64,000 bases of DNA from Altererythrobacter sp. Root672 (lineage in GTDB: Bacteria; Pseudomonadota; Alphaproteobacteria; Sphingomonadales; Sphingomonadaceae), in the NCBI RefSeq assembly GCF_001427865.1, contig NZ_LMHH01000001.1:2170001-2234000 (forward strand), written 5' to 3'. Numbering within the stretch: the first letter of the stretch is position 1; each line of letters begins with the position of its first letter. Under the pieces are notes generated by a model. The model was given only the letters and a program-made list of their open reading frames with translations. It did no database searches and was not told the DNA's origin. The position numbers and the translations under genes were made by a program. Below are positions 7,824 through 18,329 of this stretch, one piece after another.

Positions 7824-8410
7824 TGCGCGATGCGCTTCGCTCCTTGCACCATGACGTTGAGTGTCGCTGCGCCGAGAGCCGACTTGAGGACGGTCCCGAG
7901 AAGGAACGGGACCACGCCGGCCATGACCGCCTGTTCGGCGCCGATCAGAACCGCGAGCCACGCCGCGCCCAGAACGAGGCAAAGCGCATTACCCGCCAGC
8001 ATAGCGAGGAACGCCAGCTTGACGCGATGACCATTCCAGCCCCGGCCGACAAGCCAGCCTACGAGCATGCCGGCGAGCGGAAAGGCGAACAGATAGCCGG
8101 CCGTCGGACCCACGAACTTGAGGACCCCTGCGGCGCCGCCCGCCAGGACCGGCAAGCCAAGCGCGCCCTGCAGAAGCCACGCCGTGATCGTGATACCCCC
8201 CAGGCGCCAGCCATAGACCGCGCCGACGAGCGTGACCGCGAACGTCTGCATCGTCACTGGAACCGGCCACAGCGGCACCGCGATATAGGATGAGAGTGCG
8301 AGAAACAGCGTGCCGATGAGCACCGCCACAACCTTCCAGGCCAAAGGATAGCTCTGCAGATCGAGCGGATCGATGGGCCGGTTGATGTTTGCTGCAGTCG
8401 TTGTCGGCAT
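7820..8410 (-). CDS. bioY: Biotin transporter BioY (ECF S component)
   Basis: A 196-residue membrane protein with about six hydrophobic segments. BioY hallmarks are VPLWPVPVTMQTFAVTLVGA near residue 45, then GWRLGG, LPVLAGG and VGPTAGYLFAF. BioY binds biotin in the inner membrane and works alone or with an ECF EcfAA'T module; no such module lies in this window. The first gene of a two-gene unit with the DUF1284 gene. A candidate operator lies directly upstream. Confidence 0.93.
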   Translation of the reverse strand: MPTTTAANINRPIDPLDLQSYPLAWKVVAVLIGTLFLALSSYIAVPLWPVPVTMQTFAVTLVGAVYGWRLGGITITAWLLQGALGLPVLAGGAAGVLKFVGPTAGYLFAFPLAGMLVGWLVGRGWNGHRVKLAFLAMLAGNALCLVLGAAWLAVLIGAEQAVMAGVVPFLLGTVLKSALGAATLNVMVQGAKRIAQ

Positions 8411-8420
8411 TTTATCACCT

Positions 8421-8441
8421 TGAATTATATGTTCAATTATA
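8421..8441 (-). promoter_or_regulatory. Candidate operator upstream of bioY
   Basis: TTGAATTATA (8421-8430) and TTCAATTATA (8432-8441, one base after) form a near-perfect direct repeat, and TTGAA (8421-8425) with TTCAA (8433-8437 region) also make an inverted pair. The AT-rich block lies 10-30 bases ahead of the bioY start, in otherwise GC-rich DNA. Position suggests a promoter -10 region and/or a repressor site (biotin-responsive control is known for bioY genes). It does not match the BioR consensus TTATMKATAA. Confidence 0.35.
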
Positions 8442-8582
8442 GGCTTCTATCGCGATCGAGCCGTGACCGGCAAGGTGCGCGAAGTCGTCAGCCAGGATCT
8501 TTCCAACCCGCACCGCAACGGCACCGCGGAGCGATTCTCCCCAGATGTGCGGGATCTTGGCGAACGGACTTTCCAGGCTGTG
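8433..8582 (-). pseudogene. Possible remnant of a coding sequence upstream of bioY
   Basis: On the minus strand, a 49-codon stretch without stops reads like protein: it includes SPFAKIPHIWGESLRG, VRVGKILADDF and AHLAGHGSIAIEAYN, then TGA at 8435-8433. GC at third codon positions is high, as in real genes here. There is no ATG, and an in-frame TGA closes the upstream side, so this looks like the C-terminal tail of a lost gene. I do not recognise the family. It could also be a small gene starting at GTG. Confidence 0.35.
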
Positions 8583-8664
8583 TCATCCAGCAGGATAAAC
8601 CCTAAATGAGGGTCTGTAGGAAAGTACTTTTTTCAGGCCCCTGTTTGACCTCGGGGCGCCACCC

Positions 8665-10656
8665 TCAGGCAGCCGCGAGCAATCGCTTGAGCTCGCTCAT
8701 GTCGATCGGTTTGTGAATCACCGGGATCTGCGGATCGCAGGATACGAGCTTGCCCTTGGGATTGCCGGTCATGATCGCACCGCGCATCTGCGGCCAGCGG
8801 CCGCGGACCGCCATGATCAGGCTCAGTCCATCCATTCCCGGCATGGAGAAATCCGTCAGCAGGAACTCGGCAGACTCGCCGTTCTGGAGCAGGGCCAGCG
8901 CACGTTCGGCATTCTCGGCTTCGGACACGTCCAGGCCGAGATCGCGCAGTTGCTCGGACACGACCATGCGCACCCCGTCATCGTCATCCACCACCAGCAC
9001 CGAGCCGACGAGGCTGGTCCGCTCGTCGACAGCGACCGCCGTGGCCTGGTTGCGCGTATTCGCCTTCGTCGCGGGGAAAGTCATTTGCACCTGCGTGCCG
9101 CGCCCGGGCTCGCTGACGATGCGGAAAAACCCTCCCGATTGTTCGACGAACCCAGCGACCATCGATAGGCCGAGGCCGGTACCCTGCCCCGGCCCCTTGG
9201 TCGTGAAGAACGGCTCGGTCACCCGCTCGATCAGTTCGGGCGCAATGCCTGAGCCTTGATCGCAAACGCTGATCCTGAGCCAATGGGGTGCGCCGTCTCG
9301 CGCCCGCAGATCGTCCGGCCGAGCGACTTCCTCGATCTCGACACTGATCTTGCCCCCGTTGGTCATGGCGTCGCGGGCGTTGATCAGCAGGTTGACCAGG
9401 GCGAGCTCGAGCTGGGCTTCGTCCGCGAAAAGGCGGAGATCATCGGGTTTCACGTCCCATTCGACTGACAGCGCCTCGCCGAGCGCATGGTCGACCAGAC
9501 CCGACACGGTATCGCACAGCTTCGCGGGCTCGATCGCGACCGGAGAGAGTTCCTGCTTGCGCGCGAAGGCCATCAGTCGGCGAACGAGCTCGACGCCGTT
9601 CTCCGCTGCGTGGCGCATGTGTTCAAATATTCGCTGTTCGCGAACGCCCAGTTCGACGCGGCCCTCGATCAGGCGCAGGCCACCTAGCACCGCGGCCAGC
9701 AAGTTGTTGAAGTCGTGCGCGACCCCGCCCGTCAGCTGGCCCAGTGCTTCGGTCTTGCGCGACTGGACGAGTTGTTGCTCCAGCTCTCGCTGGGCGCTCA
9801 CGTCGATCAGCGTTCCGACCCAGCCGCCATCGCCTCCGCCCGCCCGAACACGCTGGTCGATGACATGGATCACCGAACCATCGCTGCGGGACCAGCGATA
9901 CTGCGAGGCGGACAAACCCTCGTCCGGCTCGGCCTTGTCGTCATCCGTTATATGATCGTCCCAGCGCAGGTCGCCGGCAAGCAGGGCGTCGGCATCCACG
10001 CCGGCAAACTTGGCAATGTCGCCGCCGACGAAACGGCGAACGGGCTCGCCGTCATCGCCGATGCTGGCCTCATAGACCGCCAGCGGCAACGCCTCGAGTA
10101 TGGCGGCCTGCTGCAGCCGGGTCTGCTGGAGCTCGCGCTCGTAGACCAGCCTCTCAGCCTCCGCCCGCAAGGTGGCGTCACGCAGTTCCTGCTCGGCCTG
10201 AGCACGCGTCGCGACTTGTTGCCGCAGTTGGAACAGGTCGACGAACACTGTCACTTTCGCCTTCAACACGATCGGATCGACCGGTTTGAAGACGTAGTCG
10301 ACCGCCCCCATCGCGTAACCGCGCATCAGGTGCTCGGTCTCCTTGTTGACCGCCGACAGGAAGATGATCGGAATGCGGGAAGTCTGCGGCCGGTTGCGGA
10401 TCAGCGACGCGGTCTCGTAACCGTCCATTTCTGGCATGAAGACGTCGAGCAGGATGACAGCGAAGTCGTCCCTCAACAGCTCCCGCAAGGCAAGCCGTCC
10501 CGAAGGCGCGGTGACCACGTCTGCGATCGGTTCGAGAACCTCGGACAGCGCCAGCAGATTGCGCTCATCGTCATCCACCAGCAGGATGCGCGCACGCGGC
10601 ATCAGATCCGGCGAGGCCTGGCCGGTGTGCTTAGGCTTCGAGACCGCTTTCCTCAC
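8665..10656 (-). CDS. Hybrid sensor histidine kinase with N- and C-terminal receiver domains
   Basis: A 663-residue soluble protein. Order: receiver domain (about 20-135, phospho-Asp in [13 protein letters not shown]), coiled coil (about 140-175), PAS-like segment (about 180-290), HisKA with [17 protein letters not shown], HATPase_c with [15 protein letters not shown] and [10 protein letters not shown], then a second receiver (about 545-660, [10 protein letters not shown]). No membrane segment. The start is GTG 10656, overlapping the stop of the giant HAMP kinase as GTGA, so the two are translated together. The N-terminal receiver could take phosphate from the upstream kinase. A longer frame to 10719 lies inside that gene and is not used. 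Confidence 0.85.
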   Translation of the reverse strand: MRKAVSKPKHTGQASPDLMPRARILLVDDDERNLLALSEVLEPIADVVTAPSGRLALRELLRDDFAVILLDVFMPEMDGYETASLIRNRPQTSRIPIIFLSAVNKETEHLMRGYAMGAVDYVFKPVDPIVLKAKVTVFVDLFQLRQQVATRAQAEQELRDATLRAEAERLVYERELQQTRLQQAAILEALPLAVYEASIGDDGEPVRRFVGGDIAKFAGVDADALLAGDLRWDDHITDDDKAEPDEGLSASQYRWSRSDGSVIHVIDQRVRAGGGDGGWVGTLIDVSAQRELEQQLVQSRKTEALGQLTGGVAHDFNNLLAAVLGGLRLIEGRVELGVREQRIFEHMRHAAENGVELVRRLMAFARKQELSPVAIEPAKLCDTVSGLVDHALGEALSVEWDVKPDDLRLFADEAQLELALVNLLINARDAMTNGGKISVEIEEVARPDDLRARDGAPHWLRISVCDQGSGIAPELIERVTEPFFTTKGPGQGTGLGLSMVAGFVEQSGGFFRIVSEPGRGTQVQMTFPATKANTRNQATAVAVDERTSLVGSVLVVDDDDGVRMVVSEQLRDLGLDVSEAENAERALALLQNGESAEFLLTDFSMPGMDGLSLIMAVRGRWPQMRGAIMTGNPKGKLVSCDPQIPVIHKPIDMSELKRLLAAA

Positions 10657-13600
10657 GCAGCGTCCTCGATGACGAGTGGCGTATGCGTGGCGGTGCCGGC
10701 CTCCGCGCGCCCGATCCACACGCGCAGCAGGGCAAGCAGGAGGTCGATATCGACCGGCTTGGAAATGTAGTCCGAGGCGCCGGCATCAAGGCACTTCTGC
10801 CGGTCGCCCTTCATCGCCTTGGCGGTCACCGAGATCAGCGGAATACCCGCCAGGACCGGATTGGACCGGATGCGCCGCATGGTCTCGTAGCCGTCCATCT
10901 CCGGCATCATGATGTCGATCAACGCGACGTCGATGTCGGGGTTGGCTTCGAGCAGCGCGATGCCTTCCTGGCCGCGCTCCGCGTAGAGAACTTCGGCCCC
11001 TTGAGCTTCGAGCACGCTTGCCAGCGAGTAGATGTTGCGGATGTCGTCATCGACGATCAGCAGGCGCTTCCCAGACAGCGCGGCGCCCTCTTGCTGCTTT
11101 GATGCTTCCTCTTGCTGGCGCTTGGTACGGCGACGCTTCGGGCCGCCTTCGAACGACTGGGCGATTGAGCCGAACAGACCGAGAAGTTCAGCGCGCTCGG
11201 CCGGCTTCTGGATCACTGTCGCGGCGCCCAGATTGAGCGCATGCGTCGCCTGGTCGGCGCCCGAAATGACATGGACCGGGATGTCGCTGGAGTCCGGATC
11301 GTGCCGCAGCAGATCGAGCAGGACGAAGCCGTCGATGTCGCTCAAGCCGAGATCGAGCGTGATCGCGCTCGGCCGCATTTTGCGCACCATCGCGAGCGTA
11401 CCCGACCCTGCTGTGGAGACCACCGCCTTGAGTTGACCTTCGTGGGCAATGTCGAGCAGCACGCGGGCGAATGTCGGATCGTCCTCGACGATCAAGACGA
11501 ACGGCTGGCCCTGGAGCTCGTCTCGATCGTCGGCAATCGCTTCACGCCCCACGATCGAGCCATCGTCTTCGACCGACCCGAGGGTTGGCAAGGCCAGCGC
11601 CGGTGCGATGCCCGGCGATCTCAGCGGGACATAGAGCGTGAACGTCGATCCCTTCCCGACAGTCGAGCGAACCTGGATCTCGCCGCCGAGAAGGCTGGCG
11701 ATCTCGCGGCTGATCGAGAGCCCCAGACCAGTGCCGCCGTACTTGCGGCTGGTAGTACCGTCGGCCTGCTGGAAAGCCTCGAAGATCAGCTTCTGCTTGT
11801 CTTCGGGAATGCCGATGCCGGTGTCGCTGACGGCGATCTCGATCGCCTCCTCGACATCGCCCAGGATCGGATGCGTCCGGTTCCACCCCTCACGGGCCCG
11901 GCGCACCGACAGGGTGACCCGGCCGGCTGAGGTGAACTTGAACGCGTTTGAGAGCATGTTGAGCGCGATCTGCTGCAAGCGCTGCTCGTCGGTCCGGATG
12001 GTCGCGGGCAGATCCTCGGCGAACTCGACCTCGAATTCGAGCTGCTTCTCCGACGCAAGCTGCCGGAACGTGCGTTCGAGGTGCTGGCGCAGGCGAGCCA
12101 GCGACAGGTCGCCGATCTCGATCGCGACGGTGCCGGACTCCACCTTCGACAAGTCGAGGATGTCGTTGATCAGGGTTAGCAGGTCGGTGCCGGCCGAGTG
12201 AATCGTGCGGGCGAACTCGGTCTGCTTTTCGTTCAGGTTGCCCTGCTGGTTGTCGGCCAGCATCTTCGAAAGGATCAGCAGCGAGTTGAGCGGCGTGCGC
12301 AGTTCGTGGCTCATGTTGGCCAGGAATTCCGACTTGTACTTCGAGGTCAGCGCCAGCTGCTCGGCCTTCTCCTCGACCGCGCGGCGAGCCATTTCGATTT
12401 CGAAGTTCTTGGCTTCGACCTGACGCTTCTCGTTTTCGAGCAGCTGGGCCTTTTCCTGAAGCTCCTCGTTGGTGGCGTGCAGTTCCTCCTGCTTGCGCGT
12501 GAGTTCGGTCTGCCGCGACTGCAGCTCCTGCGTCAGAAGCTGCGATTCCTTGAGCAGCTCCTCCGTGCGCATGGTCGCCGCGATCGTGTTGAGCACGATG
12601 CCGACGGTTTCCATCAGCTGGTTGAGGAAGGTGTGGTGGGTCTCGTTGAACTCCTCGAACGAGGCGAGTTCGATCACCGCCTTCACCTCGTCCTCGAACA
12701 GCGCGGGGAGGATGTTGATGTTGGCCGGAGCAGAAGCGCCAAGACCCGAGCCGATCTTGATGAAGTCTCCGGGGACCTTGTTGAGCCGCATCGGCCGTTT
12801 ATCTGCCGCCGCCTGTCCGATCAGGCCTTCGCGCAGTTCGAACGACTTCTTGAGCTCGTCGCGGCGGTCGGCGCCATAAGTCGCGACGAGGTCGAGTGTC
12901 GGCCCGCCTTCGTTCTCGTTGGCGACGTAGAACACGCCGTACTGGGCATTCACCAACGGGGCTAGCTCGCTCATGATCAGGCTGGAGATGGTCGTCAGGT
13001 CGCGTTCGCCCTGCAGCATGCGGCTGAAGCGCGCGAGGTTGGTCTTGAGCCAGTCCTGCTCGGCGTTCTTCAAGGTCTGGTCCTTGAGGTTGCCGATCAT
13101 CTCGTTGATGTTGTCCTTGAGCGCAGCCATTTCGCCCGAGGCCTCGACCGAAATCGATCGGGTAAGGTCGCCCTTTGTCACCGCGGTCGCCACTTCGGCG
13201 ATCGAGCGCACCTGGTTGGTCAAGTTAGCTGCCAGCTGGTTCACGTTGTCGGTCAGGTCGCGCCACAGGCCGGCCGCACCAGGCACGCGGGCCTGGCCGC
13301 CGAGCCGGCCTTCCACGCCGACTTCACGGGCCATGTTGGTGACCTGGTCGCCGAAGGTGGAGAGCGTCTCGATCATGCCGTTGATGGTTTCGGCGAGCGC
13401 GGCGATTTCGCCCTTCGCGTCAAAGGTCAGCTTGCGCTTGAGGTTGCCCTGGGCAACCGCGGTCACGACGTCGGCGATGCCGCGGACCTGGTTGGTCAGG
13501 TTGGTCGCCATGAAGTTCACGTTATCCGTGAGGTCCTTCCAGGTGCCGCCGACGCCGGGCACCTGAGCCTGGCCGCCGAGCTTGCCTTCCGAACCCACTT

Positions 13601-16025
13601 CGCGCGCCACGCGGGTCACTTCCGAAGCGAAGGAGTTGAGCTGGTCGACCATCGTGTTGATGGTGTTCTTCAGCTCGAGAATCTCGCCCTTCACGTCGAC
13701 CGTGATCTTCTTGGAGAGGTCGCCCTTGGCCACGGCGGTGGTCACCTCGGCGATGTTGCGGACCTGGCCGGTCAGGTTGTCGGCCATGAGGTTCACATTG
13801 TCGGTAAGGTCGGCCCAGGTACCGGCCACGCCTCGCACGTGCGCCTGGCCACCAAGCTTGCCCTCTGTACCCACTTCGCGCGCCACGCGGGTCACCTCGG
13901 AGGCGAACGAGTTGAGCTGGTCCACCATGGTGTTGATCGTGTTCTTGAGCTCGAGAATTTCACCCTTCACGTCGACGGTGATCTTCTTCGACAAGTCGCC
14001 CAGCGCCACCGCCGTCGTAACCTCGGCGATGTTACGCACCTGGCCGGTGAGGTTCGCCGCCATGGCGTTGACGTTGTCGGTCAGATCCTTCCAGGTGCCA
14101 CCGACGCCGGGCACTTGCGCCTGGCCGCCGAGCTTACCCTCGGTGCCGACTTCACGCGCGACACGCGTCACTTCCGATGCGAATGAGTTCAGCTGATCGA
14201 CCATCGTGTTGATGGTGTTCTTCAGCTCGAGAATCTCGCCCTTCACGTCGACGGTGATCTTCTTGGAAAGGTCGCCCAGCGCCACGGCGGTCGTCACCTC
14301 GGCGATGTTACGCACCTGTCCGGTCAAGTTGCCGGCCATGGCGTTCACGTTGTCCGTGAGGTCCTTCCAGGTACCGCCAACGCCTTCCACTTGCGCCTGG
14401 CCACCCAGCCGGCCTTCGGTGCCCACTTCGCGCGCAACGCGGGTCACTTCAGATGCGAACGAGTTCAGCTGGTCCACCATGGTGTTGATGGTGTTCTTGA
14501 GCTCGAGAATTTCGCCCTTCACGTCGACGGTGATCTTCTTCGACAAGTCGCCCCGCGCCACGGCCGTGGTCACTTCGGCGATGTTACGCACCTGGCCCGT
14601 CAGGTTGCCGGCCATGGCGTTCACATTGTCGGTCAGGTCCTTCCAGGTACCGCCCACGCCCTCCACTTGCGCCTGGCCGCCCAGCTTGCCTTCCGAGCCG
14701 ACCTCGCGCGCCACGCGCGTCACTTCCGACGCAAACGAGTTGAGCTGGTCGACCATCGTGTTGATGGTGTCCTTGAGCTCGAGGATTTCGCCCCGCACTT
14801 CGACGGTAATCTTCTTCGACAAGTCCCCGCGCGCAACTGCCGTCGTGACCTCGGCGATGTTGCGCACCTGGCCGGTGAGGTTGTCGGCCATCAGGTTCAC
14901 GTTGTCCGTGAGGTCCTTCCAGGTACCCGCGACACCCGGCACCTTGGCCTGGCCGCCCAGGTTGCCCTCGGTGCCGACTTCGCGCGCCACGCGCGTCACT
15001 TCCGAGGCGAAGGAGTTGAGCTGGTCCACCATGGTGTTGATGGTGTTCTTCAGTTCGAGAATTTCGCCCTTCACGTCGACGGTAATCTTCTTGGACAAGT
15101 CGCCGCTCGCCACGGCGGTCGTCACCTCAGCGATATTGCGCACCTGTCCCGTCAGGTTCGCCGCCATCGAGTTGACGTTCTCGGTCAGGTCGGCCCAGGT
15201 TCCGGCCACTCCGGGCACCTTCGCCTGCCCGCCCAGCTTGCCCTCGGTACCCACCTCGCGCGCCACGCGCGTCACTTCCGAGGCGAAGCCGTTGAGCTGG
15301 TCGACCATCGTATTGATGGTGTTCTTCAGTTCGAGGATCTCGCCCTTCACGTCGACAGTGATCTTCTTGGACAAGTCGCCGCTCGCCACGGCGGTCGTGA
15401 CCTCGGCGATGTTACGCACCTGCCCGGTCAGGTTCGCCGCCATCAGGTTGACGTTGTCGGTCAGGTCCTTCCAGGTGCCGGCGACGCCGCGCACCTTGGC
15501 CTGGCCGCCCAGCTTGCCCTCAGTTCCGACCTCGCGCGCCACGCGCGTCACTTCGGAGGTGAAGTTCGCCAGCTGGTCGACCATGGTGTTGACGACTTTG
15601 CCGATCCGCAGGAACTCGCCCTTGAGCGGGCGCCCGTCGACTTCGGTCGCCATCGTCTGCGAGAGGTCGCCTTTTGCCACGCCGCCGATCACGCGGGCCA
15701 CTTCGATCGTCGGCTGGGCCATGTCGTCGATCAGCTCGTTGATCGCGCGCAGCTTGGTCTCCCAGCCGCCGGTCGCGCCGTGCACCTTGGCGCGCTGGCC
15801 GATCTTACCCTCTTTGCCGACGATCCGCGAAACCCGCTCGAATTCACCGGTCATCTGCTGGGTGAGCGAGACGACCTCGTTGAACAGCGTCGCGATCTCG
15901 ATGTCGGGATCGCCTTCGTCCTCAGGGAGCCGGACGGAAAAATCGCCGCGTCGGAAGCGGCGAAGAGCGACAATGAGTTCACGCCGGTTGCGCGAGAATT
16001 CCATAGGTTGAGTTTGCTTATTCAC
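10653..16025 (-). CDS. Giant soluble hybrid histidine kinase with about ten HAMP-type repeats, GAF and two receivers
   Basis: About 1,790 residues with no membrane segment. After a short N-terminal region come about ten 92-residue repeats (roughly residues 85-1005), eight nearly identical ([19 protein letters not shown], then [28 protein letters not shown]). A GAF domain (about 1015-1165), a Glu/Gln-rich coiled coil, HisKA ([16 protein letters not shown]), HATPase_c ([16 protein letters not shown]) and two receivers follow ([22 protein letters not shown]). The layout matches fungal Nik1/BOS1-like group III kinases and bacterial relatives, which sense osmotic or cell-wall stress through HAMP arrays. 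No HPt domain. Start is uncertain: GTG 16025 follows GGCGGGGGG; GTG 16061 and ATG 16004 are alternatives. Confidence 0.9.
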   Translation of the reverse strand: MNKQTQPMEFSRNRRELIVALRRFRRGDFSVRLPEDEGDPDIEIATLFNEVVSLTQQMTGEFERVSRIVGKEGKIGQRAKVHGATGGWETKLRAINELIDDMAQPTIEVARVIGGVAKGDLSQTMATEVDGRPLKGEFLRIGKVVNTMVDQLANFTSEVTRVAREVGTEGKLGGQAKVRGVAGTWKDLTDNVNLMAANLTGQVRNIAEVTTAVASGDLSKKITVDVKGEILELKNTINTMVDQLNGFASEVTRVAREVGTEGKLGGQAKVPGVAGTWADLTENVNSMAANLTGQVRNIAEVTTAVASGDLSKKITVDVKGEILELKNTINTMVDQLNSFASEVTRVAREVGTEGNLGGQAKVPGVAGTWKDLTDNVNLMADNLTGQVRNIAEVTTAVARGDLSKKITVEVRGEILELKDTINTMVDQLNSFASEVTRVAREVGSEGKLGGQAQVEGVGGTWKDLTDNVNAMAGNLTGQVRNIAEVTTAVARGDLSKKITVDVKGEILELKNTINTMVDQLNSFASEVTRVAREVGTEGRLGGQAQVEGVGGTWKDLTDNVNAMAGNLTGQVRNIAEVTTAVALGDLSKKITVDVKGEILELKNTINTMVDQLNSFASEVTRVAREVGTEGKLGGQAQVPGVGGTWKDLTDNVNAMAANLTGQVRNIAEVTTAVALGDLSKKITVDVKGEILELKNTINTMVDQLNSFASEVTRVAREVGTEGKLGGQAHVRGVAGTWADLTDNVNLMADNLTGQVRNIAEVTTAVAKGDLSKKITVDVKGEILELKNTINTMVDQLNSFASEVTRVAREVGSEGKLGGQAQVPGVGGTWKDLTDNVNFMATNLTNQVRGIADVVTAVAQGNLKRKLTFDAKGEIAALAETINGMIETLSTFGDQVTNMAREVGVEGRLGGQARVPGAAGLWRDLTDNVNQLAANLTNQVRSIAEVATAVTKGDLTRSISVEASGEMAALKDNINEMIGNLKDQTLKNAEQDWLKTNLARFSRMLQGERDLTTISSLIMSELAPLVNAQYGVFYVANENEGGPTLDLVATYGADRRDELKKSFELREGLIGQAAADKRPMRLNKVPGDFIKIGSGLGASAPANINILPALFEDEVKAVIELASFEEFNETHHTFLNQLMETVGIVLNTIAATMRTEELLKESQLLTQELQSRQTELTRKQEELHATNEELQEKAQLLENEKRQVEAKNFEIEMARRAVEEKAEQLALTSKYKSEFLANMSHELRTPLNSLLILSKMLADNQQGNLNEKQTEFARTIHSAGTDLLTLINDILDLSKVESGTVAIEIGDLSLARLRQHLERTFRQLASEKQLEFEVEFAEDLPATIRTDEQRLQQIALNMLSNAFKFTSAGRVTLSVRRAREGWNRTHPILGDVEEAIEIAVSDTGIGIPEDKQKLIFEAFQQADGTTSRKYGGTGLGLSISREIASLLGGEIQVRSTVGKGSTFTLYVPLRSPGIAPALALPTLGSVEDDGSIVGREAIADDRDELQGQPFVLIVEDDPTFARVLLDIAHEGQLKAVVSTAGSGTLAMVRKMRPSAITLDLGLSDIDGFVLLDLLRHDPDSSDIPVHVISGADQATHALNLGAATVIQKPAERAELLGLFGSIAQSFEGGPKRRRTKRQQEEASKQQEGAALSGKRLLIVDDDIRNIYSLASVLEAQGAEVLYAERGQEGIALLEANPDIDVALIDIMMPEMDGYETMRRIRSNPVLAGIPLISVTAKAMKGDRQKCLDAGASDYISKPVDIDLLLALLRVWIGRAEAGTATHTPLVIEDAA
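13357..15565 (-). repeat. Tandem 276-bp repeats encoding the HAMP array
   Basis: Eight consecutive units of exactly 276 bases (92 codons) encode the conserved HAMP modules. For example, CTTCGCGCGCCAC recurs at 13598 and 13874, 276 bases apart. Units differ mainly at synonymous positions and at a few residues ([24 protein letters not shown]). Flanking units on both sides are more diverged. The near-identity would allow unit gain and loss by recombination. Confidence 0.9.
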
Positions 16026-16475
16026 GTGCCCCCCGCCGAGAATGCTGGAAGCGCGAAACACGCCCCACAGGCGACAAAACGGGAATGGGCCTCCGGGTTC
16101 CCGAACGCTCTGCGAAAGTTCGTCGAGTTTGATTTAGGTTAGGCCGCAATCGACCAGTGGCGCACCTGAGCCGAGCGAGAGTTGCGCGGATGTTACGGAC
16201 TAACGACCAATTCTGATCTCGTCGTCAAATTCGCCAGTCTCTTAACATGCATCATGGCGGAGCCTGCCAACTCAATATTATCTGGCGGAACAAGGGGTTC
16301 TGGCAGTGCCTTTTCAACCGCGTGATGGGTCTGGCGTGGCATGATCGAAGGGGCGCTGTGCTGCCATTTTCTGGCTGAAACACAGTCCGGGTTCCGCGGT
16401 GCGGAATTCGGGGCCGGACCTTCTTGCCGTTGGATCGAGAGGAGGCCTCGTGAACGTCCTCTGGGGGGACAAGCA
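16026..16475. other. 450-base divergent intergenic region
   Basis: It separates the giant HAMP kinase (read left) from the response regulator (read right). I see no convincing gene: short frames here lack plausible starts and codon pattern. A short inverted repeat GGAACAAGGGGTTCT (16285-16299) could be an operator. TGGGGGGAC just before 16476 is the likely ribosome site of the response regulator. Confidence 0.5.
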
Positions 16476-16847
16476 ATGGCAGACAGACTCTCGGGCAAAC
16501 GCATCCTGGTGGTCGAGGACGAGCACTTCATCGCCGCCGACTTGCGCCAGGTCCTCGAAGACGAGGGAGCGGAGGTGATTGGCCCGACCGGCAGTGTCCT
16601 ACACGGACTGGACCTGGCGGCACGGACGCTCGACGCGGCACTCCTGGACGTGAACCTGCAGGGAGCGAATTCCTATCCGATCGCGGACCTTTTGACCCAG
16701 CGAGCCGTTCCTTACCTATTCCTGACCGGCTACGACGGCTGGTCGCTGCCCGAGGGTTACCAGGCCGTGCCCCATCTGGCGAAACCGTTCCGGATGGACG
16801 CCGTTATCCTCGCGTTGGGCATGTTGCTCGACGGAACCGAGAGTTGA
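16476..16847 (+). CDS. Single-domain response regulator
   Basis: A 123-residue receiver domain alone: KRILVVEDEHFIAADLRQVL with the acidic pocket, phospho-Asp in AALLDVNLQG, Thr in FLTGYDG and Lys in HLAKPFRM. No output domain. Such proteins relay phosphate or sequester it, commonly with HWE/HisKA2 kinases in alphaproteobacteria. The open frame extends upstream to 16341, but ATG 16476 begins the receiver and has a G-rich ribosome site. The stop overlaps the next start as TTGA, coupling it to the Crp/Fnr gene. Confidence 0.85.
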   Translation: MADRLSGKRILVVEDEHFIAADLRQVLEDEGAEVIGPTGSVLHGLDLAARTLDAALLDVNLQGANSYPIADLLTQRAVPYLFLTGYDGWSLPEGYQAVPHLAKPFRMDAVILALGMLLDGTES

Positions 16848-17566
16848 CAGTCCTGCTACGCACTACAGGAAATGGATCGCTTGCGCCTCTGCGGAGGCTG
16901 GACGCGCTTTGGCGGCTCGATGATCGGGCCTCCGCTGCGCTTGAGAGCAGTATTGCCGCTACAATTCTGGAACCTGCAGGACGGGAACTGGTCAAGGAAG
17001 GCCAAAAGATCGCCAAGGCGATGCTCGTCGTCAGCGGCCTTGGCGCTCGCTATCGCCTCCTCGCGGACGGCAGGCGCCAGTTGATCAGCTTCGTCTTGCC
17101 CGGCGATCTGTTCGGGATCTGCCATCATCCAGAGCCTCTCGCCGTGTCGGGGCTGATGTCGCTCACTTCGCTTGGCGTCTGCCCCGCCCCCTCGGCGTCG
17201 ATTTCGGAGACTCTCGACCACGCCTACCGCGTCAGCAACGCCCTGGAAGAGGCCTACCTCCTCGCGCAGATCACCCGGCTTGGGCGCATGAGCGCGAGAG
17301 AGCGGCTGCTGGACCTGGTACTGGAGATCGAAGAACGCCTGGCCCTTGCCGGCCTTGCCCAGAACGGTCGCTTCCAGCTGCCGGTGACCCAGGAAACGCT
17401 GTCGGACGCCCTTGGCCTTACTCCGGTCCATCTCAACCGGACGATCCAGGTGATCCGCCGCGAAGACGACCTGCAATGGCGCGCGGGTTGGATCACGATC
17501 AGGGACCCCGCCTTGCTCGCGCGAAAGGTTGGCCGGACGCCGACCAAGGTAACCTCGGCCCGCTAG
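16844..17566 (+). CDS. Crp/Fnr family transcriptional regulator
   Basis: A 240-residue protein with a cyclic-nucleotide-binding-like beta roll (about residues 20-125, with LLADGRRQLISFVLPGDLFG), a dimer helix, and a C-terminal winged helix (LPVTQETLSDALGLTPVHLN is the recognition region, about 178-200). The N-terminal Cys cluster of oxygen-sensing Fnr is absent. The only start that avoids a gap is TTG 16844, overlapping the response regulator stop; ATG 16872 is out of frame. Sphingomonads often pair such regulators with a receiver protein and light- or stress-type signalling; the targets here are unknown. Confidence 0.82.
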   Translation: MTVLLRTTGNGSLAPLRRLDALWRLDDRASAALESSIAATILEPAGRELVKEGQKIAKAMLVVSGLGARYRLLADGRRQLISFVLPGDLFGICHHPEPLAVSGLMSLTSLGVCPAPSASISETLDHAYRVSNALEEAYLLAQITRLGRMSARERLLDLVLEIEERLALAGLAQNGRFQLPVTQETLSDALGLTPVHLNRTIQVIRREDDLQWRAGWITIRDPALLARKVGRTPTKVTSAR

Positions 17567-17690
17567 CGGGGCCCCGCCAAAGCACCATCAGTGCGAAGGA
17601 TATGACGAACCCTTCGTTCGGCGAGCGGCAATGACCGATTAGTCGTGTGCCTTCCCGGGCCGAAAGGCTCGCTCATGGTGGCGTGTTTCG

Positions 17691-18329
17691 ATGTCTCTAC
17701 ACCTGTCCGAAGCCATGGCGTACCTGCAGTACCAGCTAGGCGCCGAGGTGGATTCGGCGGGACGCACCGTGGCTGACACGTCGTGGAGCACCCAGCTGCA
17801 GAGCTCGGAGCATCTGTGGATGCTGCTCGAAGGCGCTCACGTCCTCACGCTTATGTTGTTTGCTGGCACGATCCTGTTCGTCGACTTACGCCTGCTTGGC
17901 CTGGTCCTGCGCAAGGTTCCGGTGTCGGCCGTTGCGGATACAGTGTTGCCCTACACCGTCGCTGGCTTCGCGATCATGGTGCTGACCGGCTCCGCGTTGT
18001 TTTTCGCCAACCCTCTGGAATATTACCATAATCCAGTCTTTCGCGTGAAAGCGGTGTTCCTAGTCGCCGCCGCGCTCAACATCTTCATCTTCCATTGGCG
18101 CGTGCAGGCAGGGCGGGAGAAATGGGATGCCAGCGAACGCCCGCCCACCACGGCAAGGGTGTCGGCCGGCGTTTCGATAGTGCTGTGGATCGCCGTGATC
18201 ATCACGGGTCGCTACGCTGCCTATGACTGGTTCAAGTGCGGTCAGACGACAGGCGTTATCGCCGAGCTTGCCCAGTGCACCGAGTTCGAGACGACGCAGG
18301 TCCATGCTGAGCAGGATCTGGCGGTATGA
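17691..18329 (+). CDS. DUF6644-like integral membrane protein
   Basis: A 212-residue protein with about five hydrophobic segments. The core LEGAHVLTLMLFAGTILFVD followed by LRLLG resembles DUF6644 membrane proteins; the family assignment is from memory of the pattern. A soluble C-terminal tail has two cysteines (FKCGQTT, AQCTEF). A conserved His in the first hydrophobic helix (EGAHVL) is shared with the next gene, which could be heme ligation, but this is speculation. Its stop overlaps the next start as ATGA. Function unknown. Confidence 0.65.
   Translation: MSLHLSEAMAYLQYQLGAEVDSAGRTVADTSWSTQLQSSEHLWMLLEGAHVLTLMLFAGTILFVDLRLLGLVLRKVPVSAVADTVLPYTVAGFAIMVLTGSALFFANPLEYYHNPVFRVKAVFLVAAALNIFIFHWRVQAGREKWDASERPPTTARVSAGVSIVLWIAVIITGRYAAYDWFKCGQTTGVIAELAQCTEFETTQVHAEQDLAV

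Noticed and set aside
8421-8441. BioR binding site upstream of bioY
   Set aside because: The block lacks the TTATMKATAA palindrome, so only a generic operator is proposed.
13582-16142. Long open frames (about 580-600 codons) on the plus strand, antisense to the HAMP kinase
   Set aside because: The frames stay open because the 276-bp repeats lack stops in those frames too; protein is Ser/Thr/Arg-rich and not family-like.
16285-16299. GGAACAAGGGGTTCT as an EcfG-type -35 promoter element
   Set aside because: No CGTT-type -10 at 16-17 bases; left as an unassigned inverted repeat.
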